A DNA stretch of 64,000 bases from Streptococcus ratti FA-1 = DSM 20564 (GCF_000286075.1 NZ_AJTZ01000004.1:1-64000), one strand, 5' to 3'; positions 20,350 to 29,047 are shown, counted from the first letter of the stretch. The notes: generated by a model not told the origin, from the sequence alone. Numbers and translations: made by a program.

Positions 20350-20377
20350 ATTATAACGCAAGAATTTGTTTTTGCAA
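20350..20377 (-). promoter_or_regulatory. Promoter of the small peptide gene
   Basis: TTGCAA (20372-20377), 16 bp spacer, TATAAT (20350-20355). The transcript would start near 20343, giving a ~30-nt leader with AAAAAAGGAGG. Confidence 0.75.
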
Positions 20378-20576
20378 GCCTATTTTAAAAGTTTTTTAAA
20401 GTTTTTGTAAATGTTATTATTTCTAACATCAAAAGTTAGTTTTAGCCTCTGATTGCTCGAAACTATGTCAGCTAATTTTTTATTTCTTTTGCTTTTAGTC
20501 AGGCTTAACCCGCTATCCCTGGCAGCAATTTTCTGTTTTGCCCCCCATCAGGAAACAGACTGATTTTAAACAATCA

Positions 20577-20612
20577 AAAAACATACCATGCCGGATTTAT
20601 GGCAGGTATGCT
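20577..20612 (-). terminator. Terminator of the acyltransferase operon
   Basis: GCATACC-GCC pairs with GGC-GGTATGT (one bulge) and is followed by TTTTTT on the minus strand. It lies about 70 bp past the acyltransferase stop. The 20378-20576 stretch to its left shows nothing else convincing. Confidence 0.7.
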
Positions 20613-20678
20613 GTCATTTATTAGAGCTAGGAAACAAGTTGCCTGCAAATTAAGGCACCTGTTCCCCCTGAAGACTGC

Positions 20679-22463
20679 TTATTTTTCACCCTTAGCAGGC
20701 TTTTTAGCAGAAGTCTGAATAGCTTTTTTAATGGTTTCAACATAGAGTTTCGCGCCTTCATCGCTGCTGTCATTATAGTGAACACCATCAGACTCCGTCC
20801 ATATTTCAGAATGCGCAACAGCAGCCTTATACCAGTCTGCAACCGTGACATATTTATACTTTCTGGTCAGACTCAGCTCATAGCTGCGAACATCAGGAAT
20901 GCGCTCATCTTTAGTATTGTAAGGCGTCACAATAACTAAACGGTGACCGTCCGGAAGAGCATCAATGAATTGCTGAATATTATTTTCATAGCCCTCAATA
21001 GAATTAACACCAACGGCAAGGACTACTGTCTTGGACAAACTTTTATTGGCAATATGGTTCTGGAAAATCTCATAAGCATTTTCAAAATTTCGGCTGACTG
21101 CTGCATCAACCTGCGCTTCCGGCAGAATTTCTGAGAAAGCCGAACTGGAGCGCAGTGTGACAGAGTCTCCAATAACAGTAATGTCACTGATAGCACCAGC
21201 ATCACCTGCAGTAAGCGTATGCGTACGGTTCATATTGTTATCAGCCTGATTAAGGGAATCAACCAAAAGACTGGTTTCAAAAGCACCGACACTTGGTGCA
21301 GTGACGATAATCCCCAAAGCGATAACACTCAGCAAGCTAGCAAAGCCATACAACCATTTTTTATAAAGGTTCAGATGGATTTCCAGTCCTAAGAGAGAGG
21401 AGCGCTTGCCGGCAATATAAGGCTCAACAACATAATAAGAAAGTGTTGAAAAGACAAGCGAGAAAAACAAAGTGAAGAGAACCGCCAGCCAATTAGTCAT
21501 CAGCTGACCAAAAATGATGTAAAAGGGCCAGTGAAAAAGATACATGCCATAGCTAATATCTGCCAGATAAGTCACAGCAGCAGGCTCTGATAAATCAGGT
21601 GTCTGGTCATGTAAAACACGGCTTGAGTAGATCATGACAGCTGTAAATAAGCTAGCCAGACCAAAACCAAACAAATAAGTAATGATATTATTAAAATCAA
21701 GTATAAAGCCTAGCAAAAAGAGCATGGCCGCACTGCCAGCCGTGTAAATAACCACGCGCTTGGTCTGCCAGAGACGGACATTTTTCTTGAACCGCTTGGT
21801 TGTCTCTTTAATCCCTGAGGTTGTCGCAAAAATAGCTCCCAGGAAAAAAGGAAAGATATGTGTCAGCGTTGAGAAGTAAATGGTAGAAAAATTACTGACA
21901 AAGAAGGCACGCACAAACATGCTGATAAAACTAAAGAGGAACAGAACTGCTGAAATCAAGAAAATCAGCCCGCGGAACTGCCGCTGATTGTTAATTTTTC
22001 TGGACAAAAACCACACCAGAATACCCCAAAAAAGGTAAAAATGCACTTCGATGGCTAAACTCCAGGTATGGACGAAAAGATGCGGAATAAACTGGCTTTC
22101 ATAACTGCTGCCAGTAAAAATTTCATAAAGATTAGTGGTGAATCCCAAAACAGCAGCAATCTGCCGGCCGATATCCGCTACAAAATCTTTTCTAATTAAA
22201 AGCGTAAAAGGCATGATTACCAACACCATGATAACCAAAGGCGGAACAATGCGATAAAAGCGCCGCCGCAAAAAGCCTAAGAGATCTATTGCCTTATTTC
22301 GGGCATACTCATCAAGCAGCAGGGCCGTGATCAGATAGCCTGAAAAGGTGAAGAAGACATCCACTCCAATAAAGCCGCCCGGAAAAGCCTGCTGAAAGAA
22401 GTGATAGAATAAAACCAGAAAAAGCCCGGTAATTCTAACAAAAGAAAACCATTTTATTCTCAT
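20679..22463 (-). CDS. OatA-like membrane acyltransferase with SGNH domain
   Basis: The 594-aa protein has an N-terminal acyltransferase-3 membrane domain with about ten to eleven helices (residues 1-390; FYHFFQQAFPGGFIGVDVFF near 20 and the HTWSLAIEVHFYLFW core near 130) and an extracellular SGNH domain: GDSV at 432-435 with Ser434 as nucleophile, and DGVH (559-562) supplying Asp and His. Family members move acetyl groups across the membrane onto peptidoglycan or other envelope polymers, giving lysozyme resistance. The start overlaps the MORN gene by four bases. Acceptor not determined. Confidence 0.88.
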   Translation of the reverse strand: MRIKWFSFVRITGLFLVLFYHFFQQAFPGGFIGVDVFFTFSGYLITALLLDEYARNKAIDLLGFLRRRFYRIVPPLVIMVLVIMPFTLLIRKDFVADIGRQIAAVLGFTTNLYEIFTGSSYESQFIPHLFVHTWSLAIEVHFYLFWGILVWFLSRKINNQRQFRGLIFLISAVLFLFSFISMFVRAFFVSNFSTIYFSTLTHIFPFFLGAIFATTSGIKETTKRFKKNVRLWQTKRVVIYTAGSAAMLFLLGFILDFNNIITYLFGFGLASLFTAVMIYSSRVLHDQTPDLSEPAAVTYLADISYGMYLFHWPFYIIFGQLMTNWLAVLFTLFFSLVFSTLSYYVVEPYIAGKRSSLLGLEIHLNLYKKWLYGFASLLSVIALGIIVTAPSVGAFETSLLVDSLNQADNNMNRTHTLTAGDAGAISDITVIGDSVTLRSSSAFSEILPEAQVDAAVSRNFENAYEIFQNHIANKSLSKTVVLAVGVNSIEGYENNIQQFIDALPDGHRLVIVTPYNTKDERIPDVRSYELSLTRKYKYVTVADWYKAAVAHSEIWTESDGVHYNDSSDEGAKLYVETIKKAIQTSAKKPAKGEK

Positions 22464-22849
22464 TTTTGATAAATTCCCTGTTTAAACTTTCCTTTATAAA
22501 TTTTCTTGTCCTTAGCAATCAGTTTGCCTTGACCATCAGCCTGACCCTTTTTGAACTCTCCAGTATAGGACCAGCCCATACCGGATTTAAAGGTGCCATG
22601 ACCGTTGAAAACACCGTTAACAAAATTTCCCTCATAAACATCTCCGTTAGGATAGGTCAGCTTGCCTTGACCGTTCATCCGATTATTAAGAACATAACCC
22701 GTATATCGAATCTTGCCATTTTCATAGGTCAGCGTTGCCTTGCTTCCAAATTTAACGCTAAAAACAGATAAACCGCATACAACGATGACAATGGCTGCTA
22801 ATAATTCTAATTTTTCTCTTGTTATCTGTATCTTTTTCATCTTATCCAT
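22460..22849 (-). CDS. Membrane-anchored MORN-repeat protein
   Basis: The 129-aa protein has one N-terminal membrane helix (residues 15-35) followed by about four MORN repeats (YTGYVLNNRMNGQGKLTY; YEGNFVNGVFNGHGTF; YTGEFKKGQADGQGKL; YKGKFKQGIY). Its ATGA overlap with the acyltransferase start suggests co-translation and a shared envelope role. The exact function is unknown. Confidence 0.85.
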   Translation of the reverse strand: MDKMKKIQITREKLELLAAIVIVVCGLSVFSVKFGSKATLTYENGKIRYTGYVLNNRMNGQGKLTYPNGDVYEGNFVNGVFNGHGTFKSGMGWSYTGEFKKGQADGQGKLIAKDKKIYKGKFKQGIYQK

Positions 22850-22906
22850 TCAACTCTCTGTTAATAATGCCATTTTACTACAATTTGAAAATATAACAAG
22901 GTGCAG

Positions 22907-23329
22907 CTAATCCATTTTCCCCAGCCAAACTTGACAGCCCTTTTTGACTAGGCGGTAGGTTTCTTCAAAATCGCCTGTATAATAAGGATCTGGAACTCCG
23001 CCATCAGCAAATAGGAAGATTTTATCATCAAACTGACCCTTTGACATTTTCTTTAAATCATGGACATTTGCACGATCCATACCAATAATAAAATCAAAAT
23101 AACGAAAGTCCGTCATGCTGATTTGCTGAGATCTTTTAGCAGAATCATAGGCGATATGATATTTTTTGAAAATTCTCTGTGTTCCGCGGTGAATGGGATT
23201 GCCGTGCTCCCAGCCAGAAGTAGCTCGGCTGGCAATTTCAACATTATCAGAAGCTGCAGCTTTCATGACAAACTCGGCCATGGGACTGCGGCAGATATTT
23301 CCCAAGCAAACAAAACAAAACTTCTTCAT
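22907..23329 (-). CDS. Low-molecular-weight protein tyrosine phosphatase
   Basis: The 140-aa enzyme carries the active-site loop CLGNICRS (Cys8, Arg14) near its N-terminus and the acid motif VPDPYY near residue 115. It dephosphorylates phosphotyrosine; in streptococci such enzymes often act on capsule or wall regulators. It lies between ruvB and the MORN gene. The target is not evident from this window. Confidence 0.92.
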   Translation of the reverse strand: MKKFCFVCLGNICRSPMAEFVMKAAASDNVEIASRATSGWEHGNPIHRGTQRIFKKYHIAYDSAKRSQQISMTDFRYFDFIIGMDRANVHDLKKMSKGQFDDKIFLFADGGVPDPYYTGDFEETYRLVKKGCQVWLGKMD

Positions 23330-23359
23330 ATTTATAATTCCCTTTAGCTGTTACACATC

Positions 23360-24361
23360 TCAGTTATCTTCTATATAATCATAGCCCAAGTGCTCATAGG
23401 CTTTAGCTGTTGCCACACGGCCGCTGCGAGTTCTCATCATAAACCCCTTTTGAATGAGATAGGGTTCATACATATCTTCAACGGTTTCCCGCTCTTCGGC
23501 AATATTGACCGACAGCGTTCCCAGACCGACAGGCCCGCCCTGATACATTTCAATCATTGTTTTAAGAATCTTCTGGTCAATATAATCCAGTCCTTCATGA
23601 TCCACATCAAGCATAGTCAGAGCCTTATCCGTTATTTTATCATCAATCAGACCATCTCCCATAATCTGAGCGTAATCACGCACGCGCTTTAAGAGACGGT
23701 TAGCAATACGCGGAGTCCCGCGGGAGCGTCTAGCCAATTCCAGAGAAGCCTGATGGGTAATTTCCATCTCAAAAATATCCGCCGTTCGCTCTACAATCTC
23801 TGTTAGGTCAGTTTCTGTATAGTATTCCATGTGCCCTGTAATACCAAAGCGCGCCCGCAAAGGATTAGAGAGCATACCGGCACGTGTTGTTGCACCAATC
23901 AGCGTGAAAGGCGGCAAGTCAAGATGTACGCTGCGAGAGGTCTCCCCAGCACCAATCATAATGTCAATGTAAAAATCCTCCATGGCCGAATACAGCACTT
24001 CTTCAACAGCCATCGGCATTCGGTGAATTTCATCAATAAAAAGCACGTCACCAGGTTCTAATTCATTGAGGACAGCTACCAAATCGCCAGCCTTCTCAAT
24101 AGCCGGTCCGCTTGTTTGCTTGAGATTGACACCCAATTCATTAGCGATAACAAAAGCCATGGTAGTCTTGCCGAGCCCCGGAGGGCCAAAGAGCAGCACA
24201 TGATCCAGCGCCTCATCGCGCTGTTTGGCAGCCTCAATAAAAATCTTCAGCTGAGCCTTTACCTTATCTTGACCAATATATTCCTGTAAATACTGCGGGC
24301 GCAGAGTTCGTTCCGCAAACTCTTCGTCGCCCATAAGCTCATTATCTAAAATTCTAGTCAT
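23360..24361 (-). CDS. ruvB: Holliday junction branch migration helicase RuvB
   Basis: The 333-aa AAA+ ATPase has Walker [11 protein letters not shown] (58-67), Walker [11 protein letters not shown] (about 105-114), sensor 1 IGATTRAG, the arginine finger region LRARFG, and the C-terminal winged helix with MMRTRSGR. With RuvA it drives branch migration during recombinational repair. ruvA is not in this window. Confidence 0.98.
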   Translation of the reverse strand: MTRILDNELMGDEEFAERTLRPQYLQEYIGQDKVKAQLKIFIEAAKQRDEALDHVLLFGPPGLGKTTMAFVIANELGVNLKQTSGPAIEKAGDLVAVLNELEPGDVLFIDEIHRMPMAVEEVLYSAMEDFYIDIMIGAGETSRSVHLDLPPFTLIGATTRAGMLSNPLRARFGITGHMEYYTETDLTEIVERTADIFEMEITHQASLELARRSRGTPRIANRLLKRVRDYAQIMGDGLIDDKITDKALTMLDVDHEGLDYIDQKILKTMIEMYQGGPVGLGTLSVNIAEERETVEDMYEPYLIQKGFMMRTRSGRVATAKAYEHLGYDYIEDN

Positions 24362-24436
24362 AGTTTAATTGTATCATCTTGCAGGCAAAAGAAAAAGACA
24401 AAAATCAGTCTTCGCTAAAAATTTAAAAAGCTCTGC

Positions 24437-24477
24437 AAAAAAAGAAAGACCTTTGCTGAGAGGCAAAAATCTTTCTC
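24437..24477 (-). terminator. Terminator downstream of comS
   Basis: GAAAGATTTTTGC pairs with GCAAAGGTCTTTC (small internal mismatch) and is followed by TTTTTTT. It separates comS from ruvB. Confidence 0.75.
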
Positions 24478-24487
24478 CTTTTGACCT

Positions 24488-24539
24488 AAGACCGCTTCCA
24501 GTACTTCTGGTAGTTCTATTTAGAGAACTATACGGTCTT
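24488..24539 (-). ncRNA. Possible three-way-junction RNA element in the comS 3' region
   Basis: AAGACCG and CGGTCTT close an outer stem. Inside it AGTTCT/AGAACT and CCAG/CTGG each form their own hairpin, giving a three-way junction in the comS transcript between the stop codon and the terminator. No function is known; mRNA stability or a small RNA are options. Confidence 0.45.
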
Positions 24540-24583
24540 ATGCTGTTCAAAGAGCCTTATCTGGAAGTTTTAGTGTTCACAAA

Positions 24584-24637
24584 CTAGATTCCCCACCAGT
24601 CAAGAGCTCTTAAAACGGTTGAAAAAATGGTAGCCAT
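24584..24637 (-). CDS. comS: ComS, precursor of the competence pheromone XIP
   Basis: A 17-residue peptide, MATIFSTVLRALDWWGI, directly downstream of comR. The C-terminal double tryptophan (ALDWWGI) is the hallmark of the WW-type XIP, as in S. mutans ComS, which ends GLDWWSL. The peptide is exported, processed to about seven residues, imported by the oligopeptide permease and bound by ComR, which then activates comS and comX. The ribosome site AAGGAGAAGAAGG precedes the ATG. The ComR box and TATAAT lie upstream. Confidence 0.92.
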   Translation of the reverse strand: MATIFSTVLRALDWWGI

Positions 24638-24670
24638 ATCCTTCTTCTCCTTTCTTTTTTGATGTTATTC

Positions 24671-24716
24671 ATTATAAAATATCGGAGAAGAAAAGAACAG
24701 GACATCTATGTCCTGT
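24671..24716 (-). promoter_or_regulatory. ComR operator (ECom box) and -10 of comS
   Basis: ACAGGACATAGATGTCCTGT (24697-24716) is a perfect 20-bp palindrome fitting the GGACAT-NN-ATGTCC ComR box. A T-rich tract follows, and TATAAT (24671-24676) lies 20 bp further on. There is no -35 hexamer, as expected for a ComR-activated promoter. The comR stop codon TAG is at the centre of the palindrome. Confidence 0.93.
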
Positions 24717-25620
24717 TTTGGTAGTCCTTCTGCCACTCTCTTTCTAACTTTTCTCTTAATGTGGTATTTTCAGTTAATTTCGCAAACAAAATAGCCGAGT
24801 CATAGCTTTTTCTTGCTTCTGCTTCATTATTCTCTGCCAACAGATAATACTTCCATTCAAGTATACTGACAATGGGTTTCTTTTGAAAATCAGAGGTCCT
24901 TACCATGATATCATTGGCAACTGCAATCAGCTCCTTGATAATGTCATATTTTTCTAAAAGAAGGAGAATGCCAAAATTATTTAATAAAACGTTATTCAGC
25001 ACAAATAAATCTTCCACGGGCAGGTAATCACTCTGTTTTAAAAGGACCTGCATCAGCTTATGATACTTATCCAAATCAAAAATATCCATACGTAAATCAC
25101 TGATCGTTAGGCAGGAAAAATAAAGATCAATGATGATTAAATCATTCACCTGATAGCGTTTGCGCATTAAAATCTGATCAAAGTAATCGTTTAAAATTCC
25201 GACCCCAAAATCAATATTTTGGCTCAAATGAATATCTAATTTTGACTGAAGAGCATCAATCACAAGCTGCTCTTCCTCAGGCAGGGTGTCATAAAAATGA
25301 TTAAAAATCTCATCAAAATAAACCTCCCTTTCAGCCAGCTTTTCCTGATCGCCGTAGGTCGGTGTTCTCAGCAACAGATATTTCAGTTCCTTGTAACGGT
25401 TCGGCAGATCAATATTTCTTCCATCCGTCAGATAATCCAGTGTTACACCTAAGCGCTCAGCAATATAAACAGCCTTTCTGAGCGTAGGCACTGATTCCCC
25501 CGACTCAATCCTTGTCAGCTGCCGCATAGACAGCTCAGACTCATCTTGACAGAAAACTTCTTTGGTCAGTCCCTTTTCTAACCGCAGACGTTTTACTCTC
25601 TCCCCAAAATCTTCTAAAAT
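24706..25620 (-). CDS. comR: ComR, Rgg-family competence regulator (ATT start inferred)
   Basis: The 304-aa Rgg-type regulator has an N-terminal helix-turn-helix (about 1-65, RQLTRIESGESVP) and a C-terminal TPR-like peptide-binding domain. The first ATG/GTG/TTG in frame is at residue 32, inside the HTH. Upstream the frame continues as LEDFGERVKRLRLEKG, matching ComR N-termini (usually MLxxFG), with ATT where ATG is expected (25618-25620); TGA lies four codons further up. SD-like AGAAAGAGA precedes it, and TTTACT-17 bp-TAGAAT (25645-25673) predicts a leader of about 18 nt. Either a true ATT start or a start-loss mutation. Confidence 0.9.
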   Translation of the reverse strand: MLEDFGERVKRLRLEKGLTKEVFCQDESELSMRQLTRIESGESVPTLRKAVYIAERLGVTLDYLTDGRNIDLPNRYKELKYLLLRTPTYGDQEKLAEREVYFDEIFNHFYDTLPEEEQLVIDALQSKLDIHLSQNIDFGVGILNDYFDQILMRKRYQVNDLIIIDLYFSCLTISDLRMDIFDLDKYHKLMQVLLKQSDYLPVEDLFVLNNVLLNNFGILLLLEKYDIIKELIAVANDIMVRTSDFQKKPIVSILEWKYYLLAENNEAEARKSYDSAILFAKLTENTTLREKLEREWQKDYQNRT

Positions 25621-25644
25621 AAAATCTCTTTCTCATTTTTTATT

Positions 25645-25673
25645 ATTCTATCATAAGTCTATAATATAGTAAA
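25645..25673 (-). promoter_or_regulatory. Promoter of comR
   Basis: TTTACT (25668-25673), 17 bp, TAGAAT (25645-25650). The predicted transcription start near 25638 lies only about 18 nt ahead of the inferred ATT codon. Confidence 0.6.
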
Positions 25674-25721
25674 TTTCTCTGATATGTCAGCTGATTTTTA
25701 TTCATTTGAATCCGTAAACGC

Positions 25722-25757
25722 AAAAAAACTGCGACTGTTGTCACAGCTTTCTGCAGT
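25722..25757 (-). terminator. Terminator of purB
   Basis: ACTGC/GCAGT outer stem and CTGT/ACAG inner stem, followed on the minus strand by TTTTTTT, just past the purB stop. Confidence 0.7.
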
Positions 25758-25760
25758 CTG

Positions 25761-27059
25761 TTAATCTTCCAAACCGATACGTTTGAAAATCTCATCTACG
25801 CGTTTAGTGTAATAAACCGGATTGAAGATCTCGTCGATTTCGTCTTGGCTCAGGCGGGAAGTGACTTCTGGGTCTGCTTCCAGCAGCGGTTTGAAGTCCA
25901 CTTGATTGTCCCAAGACTGAGCCGTTTTAGGCTGAACAAGGTCGTAGGCTTCTTCGCGGGTCATGCCTTTTTCAATCAAGGTCAGCATGGCACGCTGGCT
26001 GAAGATAAGCCCAAAGGTAGAGCCCATGTTGCGCTTCATGTTTTCTGGGAAGACCGTCAGATTCTTGACGATATTGCCGAAGCGGTTGAGCATGTAGTCA
26101 ATGAGAATGGTCGTATCAGGCGTGATAATGCGCTCCGCTGATGAGTGGGAAATATCGCGTTCATGCCAAAGTGACACGTTTTCGTAAGCTGTTACCATAT
26201 GACCACGAATCACACGCGCAAGACCTGTCATATTTTCTGAACCGATTGGGTTGCGTTTGTGAGGCATAGCTGAGCTACCTTTTTGCCCCTTAGCGAAGAA
26301 TTCTTCAACTTCACGTTGTTCAGATTTTTGCAGACCACGGATTTCAGTTGCCATACGTTCAATTGATGTTGCAATGCTGGCTAGAACTGCAAAGTATTCT
26401 GCGTGCAAATCACGTGGTAAGACTTGGGTTGAAATTTCTTGTGCACGAATACCTAATTTATCGCAGACGTATTTTTCTACGAACGGCGGGATATTAGCAA
26501 AATTCCCAACAGCCCCAGAGATTTTACCAGCTTCAACGCCAGCTGCCGCATGCTCAAAACGCTCGATATTCCGCTTCATTTCGCTGTACCAAGTCGCAAG
26601 CTTAAGGCCAAAAGTCGTTGGTTCCGCATGGACACCATGGGTACGTCCCATCATGATGGTAAACTTGTGCTCACGCGCCTTATCCGCAATAATATTGAGG
26701 AAATTAGCCAAATCCTTGCGAATGATGTCGTTAGCCTGCTTGTAGAGGTAGCCATAAGCCGTGTCCACCACGTCTGTCGAGGTCAGCCCAAAGTGAACCC
26801 ACTTGCGCTCCTCACCCAAGGTCTCAGAGACCGCACGGGTAAAGGCTACCACATCGTGTCGGGTTTGCTGCTCAATCTCCAAAATACGGTCGATATCAAA
26901 ATCCGCCTTCTCGCGAATCTTGGCCACGTCCTCTTTAGGAATTTCTCCCAATTCAGCCCAAGCTTCGTCAGCGAGGATTTCCACCTCTAACCAAGCCTTG
27001 TACTTGTTCTCTTCACTCCAAATGTTCGCCATCTCAGGGCGTGAATAACGTGTTAGCAT
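25761..27059 (-). CDS. purB: Adenylosuccinate lyase
   Basis: The 432-aa fumarase/aspartase-superfamily enzyme has the signature [16 protein letters not shown] near residue 265 and the [12 protein letters not shown] region near residue 68. It acts twice in purine synthesis, cleaving SAICAR and adenylosuccinate to release fumarate. It is separated from purK by about 3.4 kb of cargo. Confidence 0.98.
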   Translation of the reverse strand: MLTRYSRPEMANIWSEENKYKAWLEVEILADEAWAELGEIPKEDVAKIREKADFDIDRILEIEQQTRHDVVAFTRAVSETLGEERKWVHFGLTSTDVVDTAYGYLYKQANDIIRKDLANFLNIIADKAREHKFTIMMGRTHGVHAEPTTFGLKLATWYSEMKRNIERFEHAAAGVEAGKISGAVGNFANIPPFVEKYVCDKLGIRAQEISTQVLPRDLHAEYFAVLASIATSIERMATEIRGLQKSEQREVEEFFAKGQKGSSAMPHKRNPIGSENMTGLARVIRGHMVTAYENVSLWHERDISHSSAERIITPDTTILIDYMLNRFGNIVKNLTVFPENMKRNMGSTFGLIFSQRAMLTLIEKGMTREEAYDLVQPKTAQSWDNQVDFKPLLEADPEVTSRLSQDEIDEIFNPVYYTKRVDEIFKRIGLED

Positions 27060-27062
27060 GAT

Positions 27063-27860
27063 TTACTCCTTTATTTTTCTCAGTTTATTAAGCCTTTCTT
27101 GAAAAACATTACATTTTGACTTTGCATTACCTGCTGAAGATTTTTCTAAATAGTATAGCCCTTGCCGTAAAATTTCTTCCTCATCAGAAATTCTTTTTTG
27201 CTTTCTATAAATGATTGCCAATCTCATAAATGGATTAGGGGGAGGAATCTCTCCTTCTGCCAAACTAATTTTTATTGCTGATAAGTAAGCTAATTCTGCA
27301 TTATCAAAAGACTTAGCTTGTTCAAAAGATTTACCAAGAAATTGATCCTCTACATAATCCCCTGTAGATTTAAATGAAGCAACTTTAGAAACTCTATCAG
27401 TATCTTCAAAATGATAAATTATTTTTCCTTCCACATCATAACTTTTTCTTGCTCTATGCTTTCGTACGATTTCATTATACTTTTCTAATTGCTCCTTACC
27501 TAAATTAGTTAGCTCCCAACCATTCAATATTTTCTTTTCATTTAAATAGTTAATCTCATTTTGAAAATCTAATCCGTACTGATAAAGAAAATATTTTGGA
27601 ATATTGTTCTTATTTGTTTTGGAGTTACTAAGCCACCATAACATTATTATGTGCCCAAATATTAGCTTATACTCACTATCCAAACTACTCATATATTCCT
27701 TAGCTACTAAAGTAGCCGGAAAACTACGATATTCTTTCAAAATCCTAGAACATTCTTCTTCACTAGGCAAATACGGCATTCGACTATAGTTATTTGAGGT
27801 ATATAGTTCCTCAAGTTTTTTCCTACTAGATTTAATTTTAAAAAAATCAAATAAACCCAT
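27063..27860 (-). CDS. Protein of unknown function with TPR-like C-terminus
   Basis: I start the protein at MGLFDFFKIKSSRKKLEEL (266 aa), preceded by AGAGGAAAGTTG; a longer frame runs into the purK scar. Residues about 105-135 (INYLNEKKILNGWELTNLGKEQ) look like a small winged-helix or SAP-type segment, and 190-250 look like a TPR-type helical repeat. It is AT-rich and ends 3 bp before purB starts, so it may share the purB transcript. I do not recognise it. Confidence 0.6.
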   Translation of the reverse strand: MGLFDFFKIKSSRKKLEELYTSNNYSRMPYLPSEEECSRILKEYRSFPATLVAKEYMSSLDSEYKLIFGHIIMLWWLSNSKTNKNNIPKYFLYQYGLDFQNEINYLNEKKILNGWELTNLGKEQLEKYNEIVRKHRARKSYDVEGKIIYHFEDTDRVSKVASFKSTGDYVEDQFLGKSFEQAKSFDNAELAYLSAIKISLAEGEIPPPNPFMRLAIIYRKQKRISDEEEILRQGLYYLEKSSAGNAKSKCNVFQERLNKLRKIKE

Positions 27861-27882
27861 CAACTTTCCTCTATCCTCAAGT

Positions 27883-27943
27883 TCAAAACTTCTCAGCACT
27901 GTCTGCATCTTTTTCCAATACCGTCACATGTCCCATTTTACGA
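27883..27943 (-). pseudogene. Scar of an older purK 3' end
   Basis: This stretch encodes [20 protein letters not shown] followed by a stop, clearly the C-terminal end of a PurK. The intact purK ends with a related but different sequence ([20 protein letters not shown]). The scar overlaps the last codons of the SRPBCC gene and sits 24 bp before the next start. It shows that purK once ended here and that a segment with another purK and cargo replaced it. Confidence 0.8.
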
Positions 27944-28339
27944 TTCAATGCTCAGCGCTTTTTCTAAATCTTGGAAATACTTCTTTTGCTGTTTCCTTAG
28001 ATAAAACCAGACCAAAGGCTTCATAAAACTATTTTTGACTGTAACTTCTTCTGTAAAATCCAGAATTGTTTGACCTTCATGATAATCAAACCGTCCTAGC
28101 CAAGTGCCTTGGAGATTTTTATTTTCAAACTCAAGCTCCCAGACCTTGTGCAAATCAACTTTGGTCACCTTAAAATTTGTCTGAATATCATTTTGAGTGT
28201 ATTCAATAAAATGGGTCTCGTCTATCTTTTCAAATTGACCAAGATCACTTCTCCAGGTTTGATTTGATAAGTCAGTGACAAGTTCCCATACCTTATCAAT
28301 GGGATAGGAAAAACTTGCTTTCCTATTAGATTTTACCAT
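27938..28339 (-). CDS. SRPBCC (START-like) domain protein
   Basis: The 133-aa protein has the pattern SYPIDKVWELVTDLSNQTWRSD followed by alternating strands and a C-terminal helix, as in polyketide-cyclase/START-like hydrophobic-ligand proteins. Its last codons read into the purK scar, so its natural C-terminus may have been changed. Ligand unknown. Confidence 0.72.
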   Translation of the reverse strand: MVKSNRKASFSYPIDKVWELVTDLSNQTWRSDLGQFEKIDETHFIEYTQNDIQTNFKVTKVDLHKVWELEFENKNLQGTWLGRFDYHEGQTILDFTEEVTVKNSFMKPLVWFYLRKQQKKYFQDLEKALSIES

Positions 28340-28371
28340 AAATTCGCTCCCTTTTAACGACTAATTTAATA

Positions 28372-28983
28372 CTAAATCAGCATAAATGCAGCACATATGC
28401 CTGAAAAAATGTTAGCTACTGCATGACTAACCCAGCTTGGAATAATAGAGCCTTTGGCTAATTTTTCATTAAAATAGCCCATTCCATAAGCAATTCCAAA
28501 TACAAAAACTGTAATTATTGCCGTTGAAAGAATATCCAAAGATTTTAAAAACATCAAACCATGTAGTAAGGCAAAGCACAATGATTGAATGACATTAGCC
28601 AAGCGAAATGCCATCTTTTGCAACAGACGCTTCAATAAAAATCCTCTAAAAAACAATTCTTCCGGCAAGGCAGTGTTAAATATCCCATAAATTAGAATAG
28701 CGGGCAGAACCTTAAAGCCACCACCTCGAAAAACGGTTATTGCTGTCGATAGCCCTTTTAAGCGGAATAAGATAAAAAGGGAGACCAATGAAAAGAGAGC
28801 TGTCACCACCAACAGGGGCACAAATAATAATTTAAGATCATGTTTACTAACTTTCTTAAATCCCAGCCAACTTAGAAAATGAGCATTTTTTCTGTCTTTG
28901 CTAAGCCAATAGATAAAGGGAAGAGCAGCAAATAATACTATTTCTAAAAGGCTACTGACAACTTTTTGGATGAATAGTTCCAT
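28372..28983 (-). CDS. CPBP-family intramembrane metalloprotease
   Basis: The 203-aa membrane protein has about six hydrophobic segments and the three CPBP (Abi/CAAX) motifs: PEELFFRGF near residue 106, FALLHG near 137 and SWVSHAVAN near 186. Relatives process prenylated proteins or serve in bacteriocin self-immunity. No bacteriocin gene is visible beside it. It is part of the cargo between purK and purB. Confidence 0.85.
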   Translation of the reverse strand: MELFIQKVVSSLLEIVLFAALPFIYWLSKDRKNAHFLSWLGFKKVSKHDLKLLFVPLLVVTALFSLVSLFILFRLKGLSTAITVFRGGGFKVLPAILIYGIFNTALPEELFFRGFLLKRLLQKMAFRLANVIQSLCFALLHGLMFLKSLDILSTAIITVFVFGIAYGMGYFNEKLAKGSIIPSWVSHAVANIFSGICAAFMLI

Positions 28984-29047
28984 TGTTAACCTCCTGATAC
29001 CTATCTACCACCTCAGCATCTTCTGTCAATTACAGGGCCTTTTTGAT

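Noticed and set aside
25590..25636. ATG at 25634 as the comR start
   Set aside because: It is in another frame that does not give ComR sequence; using it would need a frameshift.
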